A stretch of 64,000 nucleotides of DNA from NCBI GenBank assembly GCA_030059675.1, contig JANVYQ010000001.1, forward strand, positions 1 through 64,000, in the 5' to 3' direction. The notes below the pieces were generated by a model that saw nothing but the letters and a program-made list of their open reading frames with translations, had not been told where the DNA came from and did no database searches. Positions 26,031 to 35,432 of this stretch are shown here, piece by piece. The position numbers and the translations under genes were made by a program. Position 1 is the first letter of the stretch, and each line of letters opens with the position of its first letter. Source of the DNA: Candidatus Pelearchaeum maunauluense (GTDB lineage: Archaea; Thermoproteota; Nitrososphaeria_A; Caldarchaeales; Caldarchaeaceae).

Positions 26031-26843
26031 TTGTCTGGTAATGGTGGCAACAGACTGATAGAGCTAAACAATGTTGAGGTTACGTTTGACCCCTTTATCC
26101 TCGTTGTTAAGGGCGTGTCCCTGAAGGTTCCGCGTGGTAATATTGTTGCTCTTCTGGGAGCTAACAGCGCTGGCAAGAGCACGATACTCAAGAGCATATC
26201 AGGAGTCATTAGGCTGGAGCGCGGCTGGGTAACGCGAGGCTGGATAACCCTAGACGGCAGGAGGATAGAGAATATGCTCCCAGAAGACGTTGCTAAGTTG
26301 GGCATAACATATGTTCATGAAGGTAGGAAGGTGTTTGAAGAGCTCACGGTTGAGGAAGACCTCCTCTCAGGCCTCTATGGTAGGCGGGCAAAGAACCCGC
26401 ATGACGCGCTTGAGATGGTGTATAACTTCTTCCCAAGACTTAGGGAGAGGCGGAGAGTACGGAGCGGGCTACTAAGCGGAGGCGAGCAGCAAATGCTCGT
26501 CATAGGACGGGCGCTAATCTCAAGACCAAAGGTCCTACTCCTAGACGAGCCCTCACTAGGTTTATCACCCAAGATAGTCTCGGAGCTTTTTAAGAGTGTG
26601 AAGGAGATAAATGAGCAGGAGGAAATCTCAATACCCTTGGCAGAGCAGAACGTCAAGAAGGCTTTAGAAATTGCAGACTACGGGTATGTCATGGAGAATG
26701 GCCGCGTGGTGATGGAAGGGCCGTCTGAGAAGCTAATCAACAACCCAGACGTCCAGAACTACTATCTCGGAATAGGCGAGACGGGACGGATAAGCTATCG
26801 TGAAGTGAAGTCATACAAGCGTAGAAAGAGATGGATAAGCTAA
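26031..26843 (+). CDS. livF: Branched-chain amino acid ABC ATPase LivF
   Basis: This 270-residue ATPase energises the Liv permease. Walker A is GANSAGKST, the signature LSGGEQQM, Walker B LLLDEPSLGLS, and the switch segment reads PLAEQN, as in LivF. The C-terminus has a ~15-residue basic tail (YKRRKRWIS end) longer than usual. TTG 26031 follows a GGAGG-like site. It looks intact, although its partners LivG, LivM and LivK are damaged. Confidence 0.9.
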   Translation: MSGNGGNRLIELNNVEVTFDPFILVVKGVSLKVPRGNIVALLGANSAGKSTILKSISGVIRLERGWVTRGWITLDGRRIENMLPEDVAKLGITYVHEGRKVFEELTVEEDLLSGLYGRRAKNPHDALEMVYNFFPRLRERRRVRSGLLSGGEQQMLVIGRALISRPKVLLLDEPSLGLSPKIVSELFKSVKEINEQEEISIPLAEQNVKKALEIADYGYVMENGRVVMEGPSEKLINNPDVQNYYLGIGETGRISYREVKSYKRRKRWIS

Positions 26844-26896
26844 GTCACACAGTAGAAAGTTAATTATGGTATCCTTCTGGGATTATTCTGACTGTT

Positions 26897-27292
26897 TTGA
26901 GGAGAACGGAAGACTGGATGAGGATGGCTGAAGCAGCGCTGAAACAAGCAAGAGATTCAATAGAGGATGGAAACTATTGGGCGTCTTGCTTCTTCTCTCA
27001 CCAAGCAGCAGAATTCTCAGTAAAGGGCTTCCTAGCCTCAAAAGGAGTTGAAGCCAGAGGTCATAGCATATACGACCTAATAGTAAAGGCTGAAGAGCTT
27101 AGTCATAAGATTGCTGAGGAGCTTAAATCGTATGCTAGAAACTTGGATAGACATTATCTACAGTCAAGGTATGTAAATACTTATCACGTGGGCGCACCTG
27201 TTGACTATTACAGATATGAGGATGCTGAGAAGGCTCTAAGAGAGGCTGGTGAAGTTGTCAGATATTTTAAGGGAGAAGTTACGAAGGGTTGA
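26897..27292 (+). CDS. HEPN-domain protein (toxin of HEPN/MNT pair)
   Basis: A 131-residue helical HEPN protein, proposed RNase toxin of the HEPN/nucleotidyltransferase family. It has the SHQAAEFSVKGFL helix typical of HEPN proteins and an RNLDRH sequence fitting the RX4-6H RNase motif. The TTG start is preceded by a run of T and a weak site. Its 3' end overlaps the next gene by 44 nt, the usual toxin-antitoxin coupling. It sits as an intact island between livF and livG, so may have inserted into the liv operon. Confidence 0.85.
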   Translation: MRRTEDWMRMAEAALKQARDSIEDGNYWASCFFSHQAAEFSVKGFLASKGVEARGHSIYDLIVKAEELSHKIAEELKSYARNLDRHYLQSRYVNTYHVGAPVDYYRYEDAEKALREAGEVVRYFKGEVTKG

Positions 27293-27668
27293 GGATTATT
27301 CTAGATGGGTAAGGGAGAAGCTTACAGTCAGGCTTCTTATACTCTTCGGCTCGCTGGCCAGAGAAGACTGGACAGAGAGCAGCGATATTGATATTCTAGT
27401 TGTTGCGGATGAACTATCAAGCGATGTAGGAGAAAACTACATACAGCTTAAACAATACATGATAGAGCCAATAGGCTATAATTCGGATATTTTTGTTGAA
27501 GAGATAAAGAAGCCCAACATGCTTATACTTGACGCCCTAAGATACGGGAGAATACTGTACTTTGATGAAGAATACTTGAATAGGATAGAAGCGGCTGTTA
27601 TGAGGGTGTTGAAGGAGAAGAAGATTGTGTATGAGAGGGGAGTATGGGTTTTCAAACGTAGGGTATAG
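27249..27668 (+). CDS. MNT-type minimal nucleotidyltransferase (antitoxin)
   Basis: A 139-residue DNA-polymerase-beta-like nucleotidyltransferase. The signature FGSLAREDWTESSDIDILVV carries GS and the DxD acidic pair (SDIDIL). In characterised pairs such enzymes neutralise HEPN toxins by adding AMP residues; same role is inferred here. It starts with GTG 44 nt inside the HEPN gene. A C-terminal extension (~35 residues, IEAAVMRVLKEKK) is slightly longer than the minimal type. Confidence 0.88.
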   Translation: MKLSDILREKLRRVEDYSRWVREKLTVRLLILFGSLAREDWTESSDIDILVVADELSSDVGENYIQLKQYMIEPIGYNSDIFVEEIKKPNMLILDALRYGRILYFDEEYLNRIEAAVMRVLKEKKIVYERGVWVFKRRV

Positions 27669-27727
27669 CCTTAGCATGTGTGTTTAATCTTTTTATCCCT
27701 GTTATTGCTGGATGTGGTTTGGTATAT

Positions 27728-28464
27728 ATGCCGTTGCTGGAGGCGCGCGACATACACCTTACCTTCGGCGGTGTGGTTGCTCTTAGGGGCGTTGATTTCG
27801 CCGTTGAGCGCGGACAGCTCGTAGCCCTAGTAGGCCCCAACGGCTCTGGGAAGACGAGCCTCCTAAACTGCATATGCGGCTTCTACAAACCTCAGAAAGG
27901 AAGAATCTACTTTAACGGCATGGATATAACGCATAAGCCGCCCCATAAACGAGCAGCACTGGGAATAGGGAGAACATTCCAAACACCATACATCTTTCAC
28001 GGAACAGTCCTTGACAACATAATAGTAGGCTACATGACGCGGCATGGCGGGATAATAAACTCGCTTAGATACAAGGCCATGCGTGAAGCGCGCGAGCGGC
28101 TGAGGTACTCATAGACTTCGTGGAGTTGGAGCAGTATCGTGAAGCCCACGCCGAGGGGCTTCCGATGGGGATAAGAAAGAAGATAGAACTGGCTAGAATA
28201 CTCATGTGGAACCCAGAGGCTATACTTCTGGAAGAGCCAAGCTCAGGTCTGAGCATAGACGAGAAGCGCGACATGACGCGGTTTATACAAGAACTCCACG
28301 AGGTTCTGGGAAAGACGATAGTGCTGGTTGAGCATGATATGTCGCTTGTCTATGACCTCTCTGAGAAGACCGTAGTCCTAGACGCTGGGCAGAAGATAGC
28401 CGAGGGAAAGCCTGAGGTTGTGATTCAGGAGGCAAGCGTCATAAAGGCTTACTTGGGAGAGTAG
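27728..28464 (+). pseudogene. livG: Branched-chain amino acid ABC ATPase LivG, frameshifted
   Basis: I start at the ATG of MPLLEARDIHLTFGG (27728). Walker A is GPNGSGKTS and the Q-loop GRTFQTPYIF. At ~28100 the frame changes: the first frame stops at 28114 after ERLRYS, while the next one continues LIDFVELEQYREAHAEGLPMG. The second half has Walker B written LLEEPSSGLS, with Glu in place of the conserved Asp, and EHDMSLVYD for the switch His. A ~1-nt shift and the altered Walker B both suggest loss of function. Without them it would be a normal 246-residue LivG. Confidence 0.82.
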
Positions 28465-28529
28465 CGTATTCCTGTTGTGTGGGGTAAAGAATATTTAGGG
28501 GATGTGGGTTTAGGTTTTCCGAAGACCAC

Positions 28530-30550
28530 ATGGCGCAAGTTGAGGTAACCGAGGCGCGGCTGGTTGAGGAGCAGCTCCCTGAGTGGGTTAGGGAAGTGAT
28601 AAGGACCGCGCCAGAAGAGCTTGTTGGAGTATGTTATGGAGAGTATCCTGACGTAGAACTGCCTAAGGAGGAGACGTTTCCAAAGCTATTGGCTAAGATG
28701 GCGGAGGGGCGGGGAAACTATACAGCCCTCAGGGAGAAGGAGCACGGGATATGGAAGAGGATAACATGGAGAGAGCTCTTAACCATGTTAGAAACATATC
28801 ACTGGGGCTCCACGCACTAGGCTTTAAGCAGGGAGAAAAGATAACCCTGATAGGGGACAACAGGCCAGAGTGGATGTACACGTTCCTCGGAGCAGAAGCT
28901 GCTGGCGGCATTCCATTCGGGGTATATCAAGACAACCTAGCTGAACAACTACTACCACTCATAAGAAACAGCGACTCAACATGGATATACTGCGAGGACC
29001 AAGAGCAGACTGATAAGGTTCTCTCAATACTGGACGAGCTTCCACAGGTTGAGAAGATAATAGTTGAGGATTGGACAGGGATGTGGCGCTACAGAGACAA
29101 CCCAAAGCTCGTCAGCCTAAGGGAGATTGAGGACATAGGCGCCAGGGTTGCAGAGAAAGAGCCAGGGTTATTCGGCGACATGATAGGCAGGCAGTCTAAA
29201 GATGGTGTGGCATGCTTCGTAACCTCCTCAGGGACTACAGGCGTGCCCAAGTGCGTCATCCTAACCTACGAGAACCTCCTCTTCATGGGGAGCGCCATGA
29301 GGAAGATAGTCCCCATGGGGCCGCGTGATGATTACTTCTCATTCCTCCCCTTCGCCTGGATTGGTGAGATTATGATGGTCTTCTCATGCGGCTTAACAGC
29401 TGGCTTCAGGGTAAACTTCTACGAGGAGCCTGAAACCGTGTGGCGGGACTTCCGCGAGGTAGGGCCGACGATAATGTTCGGCCCACCTAGGATATGGAGG
29501 GACATAGTATCCCAGATACAGGTGAAGATAGCAAACTCAGGGAGAATTCGTAGAACTCTATTTGAGAAAGCCCTCCAGCTGGCGTATAAGCGCGTTGACA
29601 TGGAGTTTAAGCGTGAGCCTGTTCCAACGTTCCTCAAGCTCTCCAACTTATTGGCTTACTGGTTCGTCTTTAGACCAATCCTGGATAAGGTTGGGCTGAA
29701 ACGGATAAGACACGCATACACAGGCGGAGCGCAGGTCTCGGTGGATGACTACAAGTTCCTAAGGGCTATAGGCGTGAATATTAAGCAGATTTACGGCCAG
29801 ACGGAGATCTCTGGAATATCATGCCTGCATAGAGACGGGGACGTTGACCCCTGGACGGCTGGCAAGCCCCTACCGGGCACGGTTATAGCAATAACGCGAA
29901 ACGGAGAGATTATCTCTAAGAGCAGAGCGGTTATGCGCGGCTACTACGACAGGCCAGACTCGCAGGACGTTAGAAACGGCTGGCTATACTCGGCAGACTC
30001 GGGAATGGTTGACAGTAAGGGACATTTGGTCGTCGTTGACAGGATGTCGGATATCATAGTGCTGCAAGACGGGACGCGCGTTCCTCCACAACATATAGAG
30101 AATAGACTCAAGTTCAGCCCATACATACGCGAGGCCTGCATACTAGATCATGGAAGGCCATACGTAACGGCTATACTCAACATACATCCTGAGAATGTGG
30201 GGCAGTGGGCTGAGAATAATAACATACCATATACGGGCTATGTTGACCTTTCTTAGAAGCCGCAGGTATACGAGCTATTAGCGGATGTTGTTAGGCGCGT
30301 GAATAAAGACCTGCCCAGCAATATGAGGATTCGGAAATTCACGATACTATACAAGGAGTTCCACCCAGATGATGACGAGATTACGCGAACTAGGAAGCTG
30401 CGGCGCGGCCTGATACGCGAGAGGTATAAGCCTGTTATAGACGCTCTCTATAGCGACGCGGGCGAGGTCTCATTCCTGGGTGAAGTGAGATATGAAGACG
30501 GTCGCCGCGACACGATAAACGTAACGATGAAAATCGTGAAGGTAGAGTAG
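28530..30550 (+). pseudogene. Long-chain-type acyl-CoA synthetase (AMP-binding), frameshift plus in-frame TAG
   Basis: An AMP-forming acyl-CoA synthetase of the FadD15-like group. The N-terminal ~85 residues end ITWRELL near 28780, where one base appears missing; the other frame continues NHVRNISLGLHALGFKQ. The P-loop TSSGTTGVPKC, YGQTEISG and the RNGWLYSADSGM segment are all present. At 30254-30256 a TAG interrupts DLS-KPQVYELLADVV, where relatives commonly have Gln; the same frame then runs on to 30550 with MRIRKFTILYKEF (C-terminal domain). So the gene has one frameshift and one stop. It ends just before the acyl-CoA mutase gene. Confidence 0.85.
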
Positions 30551-30602
30551 GGAGATTATATCTGGCTAGTTACGAAGAGCTTATAAGAAAATCAGTAGTA
30601 TA

Positions 30603-32378
30603 TTGTGGTGCATGCTGAGGGCTGAGCAGGCTATAGAGACTTATTGGGCTAGGAAGCTTGAGGAGCTTAGGTCCAAGCGCGGGAAATGCTCCGAGATGTA
30701 TAATTCGGCTTACATGGAGAAGATACGTGAGGCTCTCAGGAGCTGGGAGGACAAGACCCTAAAGCCCTGGCTTGAGGGCTCTTGTGAGAGGAGGAAACGC
30801 TTTGTTAATAGGAGTCAGATGGAGATAAAAACGATATACACGCCGCTTGATGTTGTTCACCAAGATTATCTGGACGAGCTTGGTTTTCCAGGCTCCCCAC
30901 CCATGACGCGCGGCGTGTATCCAAACATGTATCGCGGCAAGGTCTGGACCATGCGTCTCTTCTCAGGCTACGCCACGCCTGAGGAGACGAATAGACGCTT
31001 CAAGTATCTGCTGGAGCATGGCGAGACTGGCCTGAGTATAGCTTTTGACATGCCCACCCTCTATGGCTATGACGCAGACCATCCAAGAGCCAAGGGTGAG
31101 GTGGGTAAGTGTGGCGTTAATGTATCATCACTGGAAGATATGGAGGTTCTCCTAAGCGGCATACCCTTGGATAAGGTGAGCACATCCATGACGATTAACG
31201 CCCCAGCGGCGGTTATCCTAGCGATGTACATAGCTGTGGCTGAGAAGCAGGGGGTGCCGATAAACGTCTTGCGCGGAACGACGCAGACGGATATTTTGAA
31301 GGAGTTTATAGCGCAGAAGGAGTGGGCGTTCCCGCCAGAGGCTCACCTGAGGATAATTAGGGATATGATGGTCTTCTGCACACGTAACATGCCTTACTGG
31401 CATTATATCAGCATAAGCGGCTACCATATACGCGAGGCTGGCGCTACGCCGCTTCAGGAGCTGGCATTCACGCTTGCCGATGGTTTTGCCTATGTTGAGC
31501 TGGGGCTTGAGGCTGGTCTGAAGGTTGACGAGTTCGTCCCGCGCTTCTCATTCTTCTTTGACTGTGGTATAGAGTTCTTTGAGGAGATAGCGAAGTTTAG
31601 GGCTGCGCGGCGCATATGGGCTAAGGTCTTGAAGGAGAAGTATGGCGCTAGAAATCCGCGCTCCCTCATGCTACGCTTCCATACACAGACCTCTGGAGCC
31701 TCGCTAACATGGCAGCAGCCCCTCAATAACATAATACGTACAGCCATAGAAGCGCTGGCAGCGGTGTTGGGTGGAACGCAATCGCTGCACACAAACGCGT
31801 ATGATGAGGCGTGGGCGCTCCCAACGGAGGAAGCGGCGCTCATAGCCCTGAGAACCCAGCAGATAATCGCCGAAGAGACGGGGATAACAGACACAGTAGA
31901 CCCGCTGGCTGGCTCTTACTATATTGAGTGGCTTACCGAGCAGATGGAGGAGGGCGTATATAGGTATCTGGACCAGATTGAGAGGATGGGCGGGATTCTT
32001 GAGGCGATAAAGAGCGGCTGGATACAGCGCGAGATACATGAGAGCGCCTACGCGCATAATATGGCTATGAACAGCGGCGAGATGGTTATCGTTGGTGTGA
32101 ATAAATACGTGCATGAGGGCGAGAAGCCGATTAACATACTCAGGATTGACGAGAAGGTGGAGCTTCACCAGCGCGAGCGCCTCAAACGTCTTCGCGAGAG
32201 ACGGGATACAGCAGCAGTAAAGAATGCCCTTGAAAATCTACGTAAAGTCTTTGAAGACCCCGATGCAAACTGTATGCCAGCGATAATAGATGCTGTAAAG
32301 AAGTATGCTACGCTGGGCGAGATAATGGACGTGGGGCGCGAGGTCTTTGGGACATGGCCGGAGCCCAGAATACTATGA
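30603..32378 (+). CDS. Acyl-CoA mutase large subunit (methylmalonyl-CoA mutase alpha, N-terminal type)
   Basis: A B12-dependent carbon-skeleton mutase, 591 residues, TIM-barrel catalytic domain only; the small cobalamin-binding subunit (DxHxxG) is not in the window. Motifs [46 protein letters not shown] and [14 protein letters not shown] are all present. The residue aligned to the methylmalonyl-specific Tyr of WTMRQYAG is Phe (WTMRLFSG), as in isobutyryl-CoA mutase. The Arg that binds the free carboxylate in methylmalonyl-CoA mutase appears kept (HLRIIRDM). Substrate therefore is methylmalonyl-CoA or a branched acyl-CoA. It overlaps no upstream gene; TTG/ATG alternatives near 30603-30612 exist. 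Confidence 0.88.
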   Translation: MWCMLRAEQAIETYWARKLEELRSKRGKCSEMYNSAYMEKIREALRSWEDKTLKPWLEGSCERRKRFVNRSQMEIKTIYTPLDVVHQDYLDELGFPGSPPMTRGVYPNMYRGKVWTMRLFSGYATPEETNRRFKYLLEHGETGLSIAFDMPTLYGYDADHPRAKGEVGKCGVNVSSLEDMEVLLSGIPLDKVSTSMTINAPAAVILAMYIAVAEKQGVPINVLRGTTQTDILKEFIAQKEWAFPPEAHLRIIRDMMVFCTRNMPYWHYISISGYHIREAGATPLQELAFTLADGFAYVELGLEAGLKVDEFVPRFSFFFDCGIEFFEEIAKFRAARRIWAKVLKEKYGARNPRSLMLRFHTQTSGASLTWQQPLNNIIRTAIEALAAVLGGTQSLHTNAYDEAWALPTEEAALIALRTQQIIAEETGITDTVDPLAGSYYIEWLTEQMEEGVYRYLDQIERMGGILEAIKSGWIQREIHESAYAHNMAMNSGEMVIVGVNKYVHEGEKPINILRIDEKVELHQRERLKRLRERRDTAAVKNALENLRKVFEDPDANCMPAIIDAVKKYATLGEIMDVGREVFGTWPEPRIL

Positions 32379-32385
32379 TGCGCCC

Positions 32386-33201
32386 ATGTACGTTGAGATT
32401 AGCGCTGGGAGGATAAACACAGTAACAACAGGCGGAGAAGGGCCTGTTGTTGTTTTTCTTCACGGAATACCAACCCATTCCTACCTATGGCGCAACATAA
32501 CAAGCCTACTTCCTAGTTTTAAGACGGTATTGATAGACCTGCTCGGCTATGGTTATTCAGATAAGCCTAGCGATAAGAGCCTCTCGCTGACCTCGCAGGC
32601 TGGCTATGTAGCTGAGGTCTTGTCAAAGCTCGGCGTGGGGTCTGCGCATATAGTTGGGCATGACATAGGCGGCGGAGTAGCCCAGATACTCGCGGTGAGC
32701 AGGCCAGAGCTAGTTAAGTCCCTCATCTTGATAGACTCTGCTGGTCTTGACTACTGGCCCATACCAGAGATAGCGCGGCTGAAAGACCCTGCGTGGGATA
32801 GGATTGTGGAGAGGATAGACCTGCGTGAGGGCTTTATGCGGGGTTTCATGAAGGGGATGGTTAGGAAAGAGAGGGTTAACGACGAGCTGGTGGGCGAGTA
32901 TGTTAGACCCTTCGCAGACTTGGAGGGGAGGCGCGCATACCTGAGGGTTGCACGCGCCCTAGATTTCCGCGACACGATGAAGATAGCCGATGACCTAAAG
33001 AAGCTGGAGAAGCCAGCCCTACTCATCTGGGGAAGCGAAGACGATTACATACCGCCGCGCAGAGGTGAGCAGCTTAAACAAGCAATCAAAGATGCCAAGC
33101 TTATTCTACTCAGCGACGCTGGGCATTTCTCACCAGAAGACCAGCCCGAAGCTATAGCCGCGATAATACGCGGCTACGTAGAGATACTGGAAAGACGATA
33201 A
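32386..33201 (+). CDS. Alpha/beta hydrolase with Asp nucleophile (dehalogenase/epoxide hydrolase-like)
   Basis: Start chosen at MYVEISAGRI (32386), 7 nt after the mutase stop. The 271-residue enzyme has the oxyanion HGIPTHS, the nucleophile elbow VGHDIGGG with Asp93, the acid in WGSEDDYIP and the base in SDAGHFSPEDQPE. An Asp nucleophile points to haloalkane dehalogenase, epoxide hydrolase or fluoroacetate-type chemistry rather than esterases (Ser). A cap domain lies between. Close spacing suggests cotranscription with the mutase; the biological substrate is unknown. Confidence 0.85.
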   Translation: MYVEISAGRINTVTTGGEGPVVVFLHGIPTHSYLWRNITSLLPSFKTVLIDLLGYGYSDKPSDKSLSLTSQAGYVAEVLSKLGVGSAHIVGHDIGGGVAQILAVSRPELVKSLILIDSAGLDYWPIPEIARLKDPAWDRIVERIDLREGFMRGFMKGMVRKERVNDELVGEYVRPFADLEGRRAYLRVARALDFRDTMKIADDLKKLEKPALLIWGSEDDYIPPRRGEQLKQAIKDAKLILLSDAGHFSPEDQPEAIAAIIRGYVEILERR

Positions 33202-33216
33202 CAGCCCTTCCCTCCT

Positions 33217-33828
33217 TTACGCGATGCTGCTTCTCTTCCGCAGCTTCTGCTTAAAAGCCTCTAGACATTCAGGGCTTGAGAAATAGTAGCGGCCACCATC
33301 AATATACTCGACCAAGGGCTTCTCCACAATAAGGGCTTTACAGAAGTCGCACCTCACGTTTAGCGCCATATCCTCGTTGAGCAACGGGCTAGTCTCCTCC
33401 TTGTGCGTGTCCATGACAACTAGACACTCTATATCGTCCAGCCCATCTATATGTGAGAGTTTGTTGGATATGAATGACGTAACCTCATGCAGGCCGTTTA
33501 CCTCTATCACCGCCATCAAGCTGTATTTTCCGCTTACAGCATGTAGTTCGCGCACCTCCTCTATCGCTGCCAGTTTCTCAGCTGTTGATGCTAGAGCCTG
33601 TGGCGCGGCCTTGATAAGAGGCACGGCCCTAGTCTTCTCCAGAAGCTTTGTCCTATCTATGACGGCGGTAAACCTCTTTATCACTCCAAGCTCCTGCAGC
33701 CTTTCCAGACGGGATTTAACGGTTGGAATGCTTACATGAAGTTTCTCCGCTATATCCTTATACTGCGCTCTTCCATCCTCAAGAACAATCTTCAATATCT
33801 CCACGTCAAGCCTATCAAGTTTAACCAT
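33217..33828 (-). CDS. Lrp/AsnC-type regulator with C-terminal TRASH metal-sensing domain
   Basis: A 203-residue transcription factor. Residues 3-50 are an AsnC-type helix-turn-helix (LDRLDVEILKIVLEDGRAQYK...IPTVKSRLERL). The middle is the RAM-like dimer domain. Residues ~157-195 form a TRASH domain: CDFCKALI, then YYFSSPECLEAFKQK, with three Cys ligands. TRASH domains in archaeal regulators of this layout sense copper or mercury. It lies between the alpha/beta hydrolase and a redox/mercury gene block, so it may control merA and its neighbours; that target is inference. Confidence 0.85.
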   Translation of the reverse strand: MVKLDRLDVEILKIVLEDGRAQYKDIAEKLHVSIPTVKSRLERLQELGVIKRFTAVIDRTKLLEKTRAVPLIKAAPQALASTAEKLAAIEEVRELHAVSGKYSLMAVIEVNGLHEVTSFISNKLSHIDGLDDIECLVVMDTHKEETSPLLNEDMALNVRCDFCKALIVEKPLVEYIDGGRYYFSSPECLEAFKQKLRKRSSIA

Positions 33829-33895
33829 GATGCCGAATCCACTAAATCTTTACAATATTCCCAGTAAGATAAAAACATGCACCATGGAAGAAATG

Positions 33896-34609
33896 CTAGC
33901 TCGCGGCTTTCTGCAAGGCGTATCTAAGGAGGGTAGAAGATACTGGGCCATCGCTCCTAAGTATTATTCTCCCATCAGACCCTATCACGAACGTTGTATC
34001 TACGTAGCGGAGTTGATAGAGCTTAGTAAGCCCATAGTTATCCAATACTAGTAGCCATGAGTCAGAGCCGTAGGAATCTATAAAGCGTGTAAGGTCTTTT
34101 CCCGTCTCTGGCGGAGGAGCGCCAGGCTTGTTTAGAAGCCCTAAATCCTTTAGGATGGGCTCCGTCCACATATCCACCACTATCACAACCGTATCCTGGT
34201 CTTGGTTGTCTCTAATTATTGGTCCCACCACAGCGCATGAAGGGCACCAAACAGCCATAAACCACAACACCACTTTCCTCCCTCTAAACTCCGAAAGGGA
34301 AAACTCCTCCCCATCTAATGTGCGAACGGTAAAATCTGGCGCTATCATCCCCTCTTGGGGTCCTTCACCACTTTGTGTCGTGTAGCTCGTTAAGACGGTG
34401 AAAGCATTTGTAGAGCTGCTGGATGTCTGGTTTTGAAATACTACTAACGTCGTGATTATTGCTATTACTACTAGAGCTATTACCGTTCCTGGCACTATTT
34501 TACGGGTTATATAATATTGATAGTGCTTGTTCTTTATGTGCTGTTTTAACGCGCTCTCAGAGTGGAAGGCGCTTCCACATTTTTTACAACGTATTTTCCC
34601 TTTCGTCAT
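33896..34609 (-). CDS. Membrane-anchored thioredoxin-like protein with N-terminal C2H2 zinc finger
   Basis: A 237-residue protein. Residues 8-30 read CKKCGSAFHSESALKQHIKNKH, a C2H2 finger. Residues ~39-58 form a transmembrane helix. A Ser/Thr-rich linker follows, then a redoxin domain starting GMIAPDFTVRTLDGEEF with the redox pair WCPSC near residue 122. The redoxin should face outward and reduce or isomerise disulfides, or handle metal thiolates. Its start overlaps the upstream membrane gene's end by 26 nt. The 5' finger on the cytoplasmic side is unusual for redoxins. Confidence 0.83.
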   Translation of the reverse strand: MTKGKIRCKKCGSAFHSESALKQHIKNKHYQYYITRKIVPGTVIALVVIAIITTLVVFQNQTSSSSTNAFTVLTSYTTQSGEGPQEGMIAPDFTVRTLDGEEFSLSEFRGRKVVLWFMAVWCPSCAVVGPIIRDNQDQDTVVIVVDMWTEPILKDLGLLNKPGAPPPETGKDLTRFIDSYGSDSWLLVLDNYGLTKLYQLRYVDTTFVIGSDGRIILRSDGPVSSTLLRYALQKAAS

Positions 34610-35195
34610 GAATCCTCACGACGTCTCTATAGCTTAGGAAGAGGTTTAAGGCGAGTATAGCCGCGGCCAATATTGTCAGCAACCTGCCGTAGGGGAGGAA
34701 GATACCTGACCATAACCCCCCAGCTCCCACCGCAAACAATAGAGTGAATACCAATCCGCTTCCGCAGCATGAGAAGACGGAGAAGAATGAAGGGATGACT
34801 GCTAGAAATGGTGCTTTATTGTTGGCTCTTCTGCATGTAGCGTGGCGTAATCTATAGGTCATGGCCGCTATGTTCATGCTGAACAACAAAGTAAGGGCAA
34901 CTACAGCCAGACTCGCTTCTAAGTTTATGGAAAACATCCAGTACTTGTCTATATAGATAATTAGCCAGGGAACCTGGCCTATCGGGCCTTCAAGTATAAC
35001 CTCGTAGCTTGGTGTCGGGAAGTCTTCTGGGAGCGGGTTTGGGGATGCGGCTAATATCCCAATACCGAATGCATAGGCTATGAAGAATGCGATAGCCGAC
35101 AGGGCTGCATATACCCTGCATCGCCTAAAACTCATGACAAGCCTTATGAATGATAGGAAGCGAGTAGCGGCGGCCATAGCGTCTGGATGTATCAT
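34584..35195 (-). CDS. Membrane protein with CCGSG motif, linked to redoxin
   Basis: A 203-residue protein with about five hydrophobic helices. The helix SVFSCCGSGLVFTLLF has a vicinal cysteine pair in a membrane setting, reminiscent of metal-binding CC pairs in mercury and copper transport proteins, but no family match is certain. Alternative ATGs exist at residues 7 and 21. It is translationally linked to the redoxin gene (26-nt overlap) and sits divergently from merA. A role in metal or disulfide handling is inferred only from context. Confidence 0.6.
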   Translation of the reverse strand: MIHPDAMAAATRFLSFIRLVMSFRRCRVYAALSAIAFFIAYAFGIGILAASPNPLPEDFPTPSYEVILEGPIGQVPWLIIYIDKYWMFSINLEASLAVVALTLLFSMNIAAMTYRLRHATCRRANNKAPFLAVIPSFFSVFSCCGSGLVFTLLFAVGAGGLWSGIFLPYGRLLTILAAAILALNLFLSYRDVVRIHDERENTL

Positions 35196-35402
35196 AAATA
35201 GATATGCTAGATTAAAATTTCGGCTTAACGACCTAAAGACCTGAAACGTATTTTATTGCGCTCTATTCCTAGAATTAATAAAGCTTGCAGATTAGGAATT
35301 TACTTAATTTAACTGGATTGGCGAGATATTTTGTTGGGTTAATGTTCAGGGTCGGTTATCTTTCTGTTGTTTAACGGTTTTTGTCAAATAGCAGGATAGC
35401 CA

Positions 35403-35410
35403 GATTATAC
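35403..35410 (+). promoter_or_regulatory. Putative TATA box of merA (leaderless start)
   Basis: GATTATAC lies 23-30 nt before the merA ATG, so transcription should begin at or next to the start codon. The 237-bp divergent gap between merA and the membrane-protein gene is the natural place for the metal regulator to bind. Confidence 0.5.
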
Positions 35411-35432
35411 GTGTTAAGAGTGGTGTGATGTT

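Noticed and set aside
21002-30550. Pyrrolysine or recoded TAG as explanation for in-frame TAG codons
   Set aside because: TAG is the normal stop for many genes here, no pyl genes are visible, frameshifts affect the same genes, and a TGA occurs in the HEPN relic, so decay or error is simpler.
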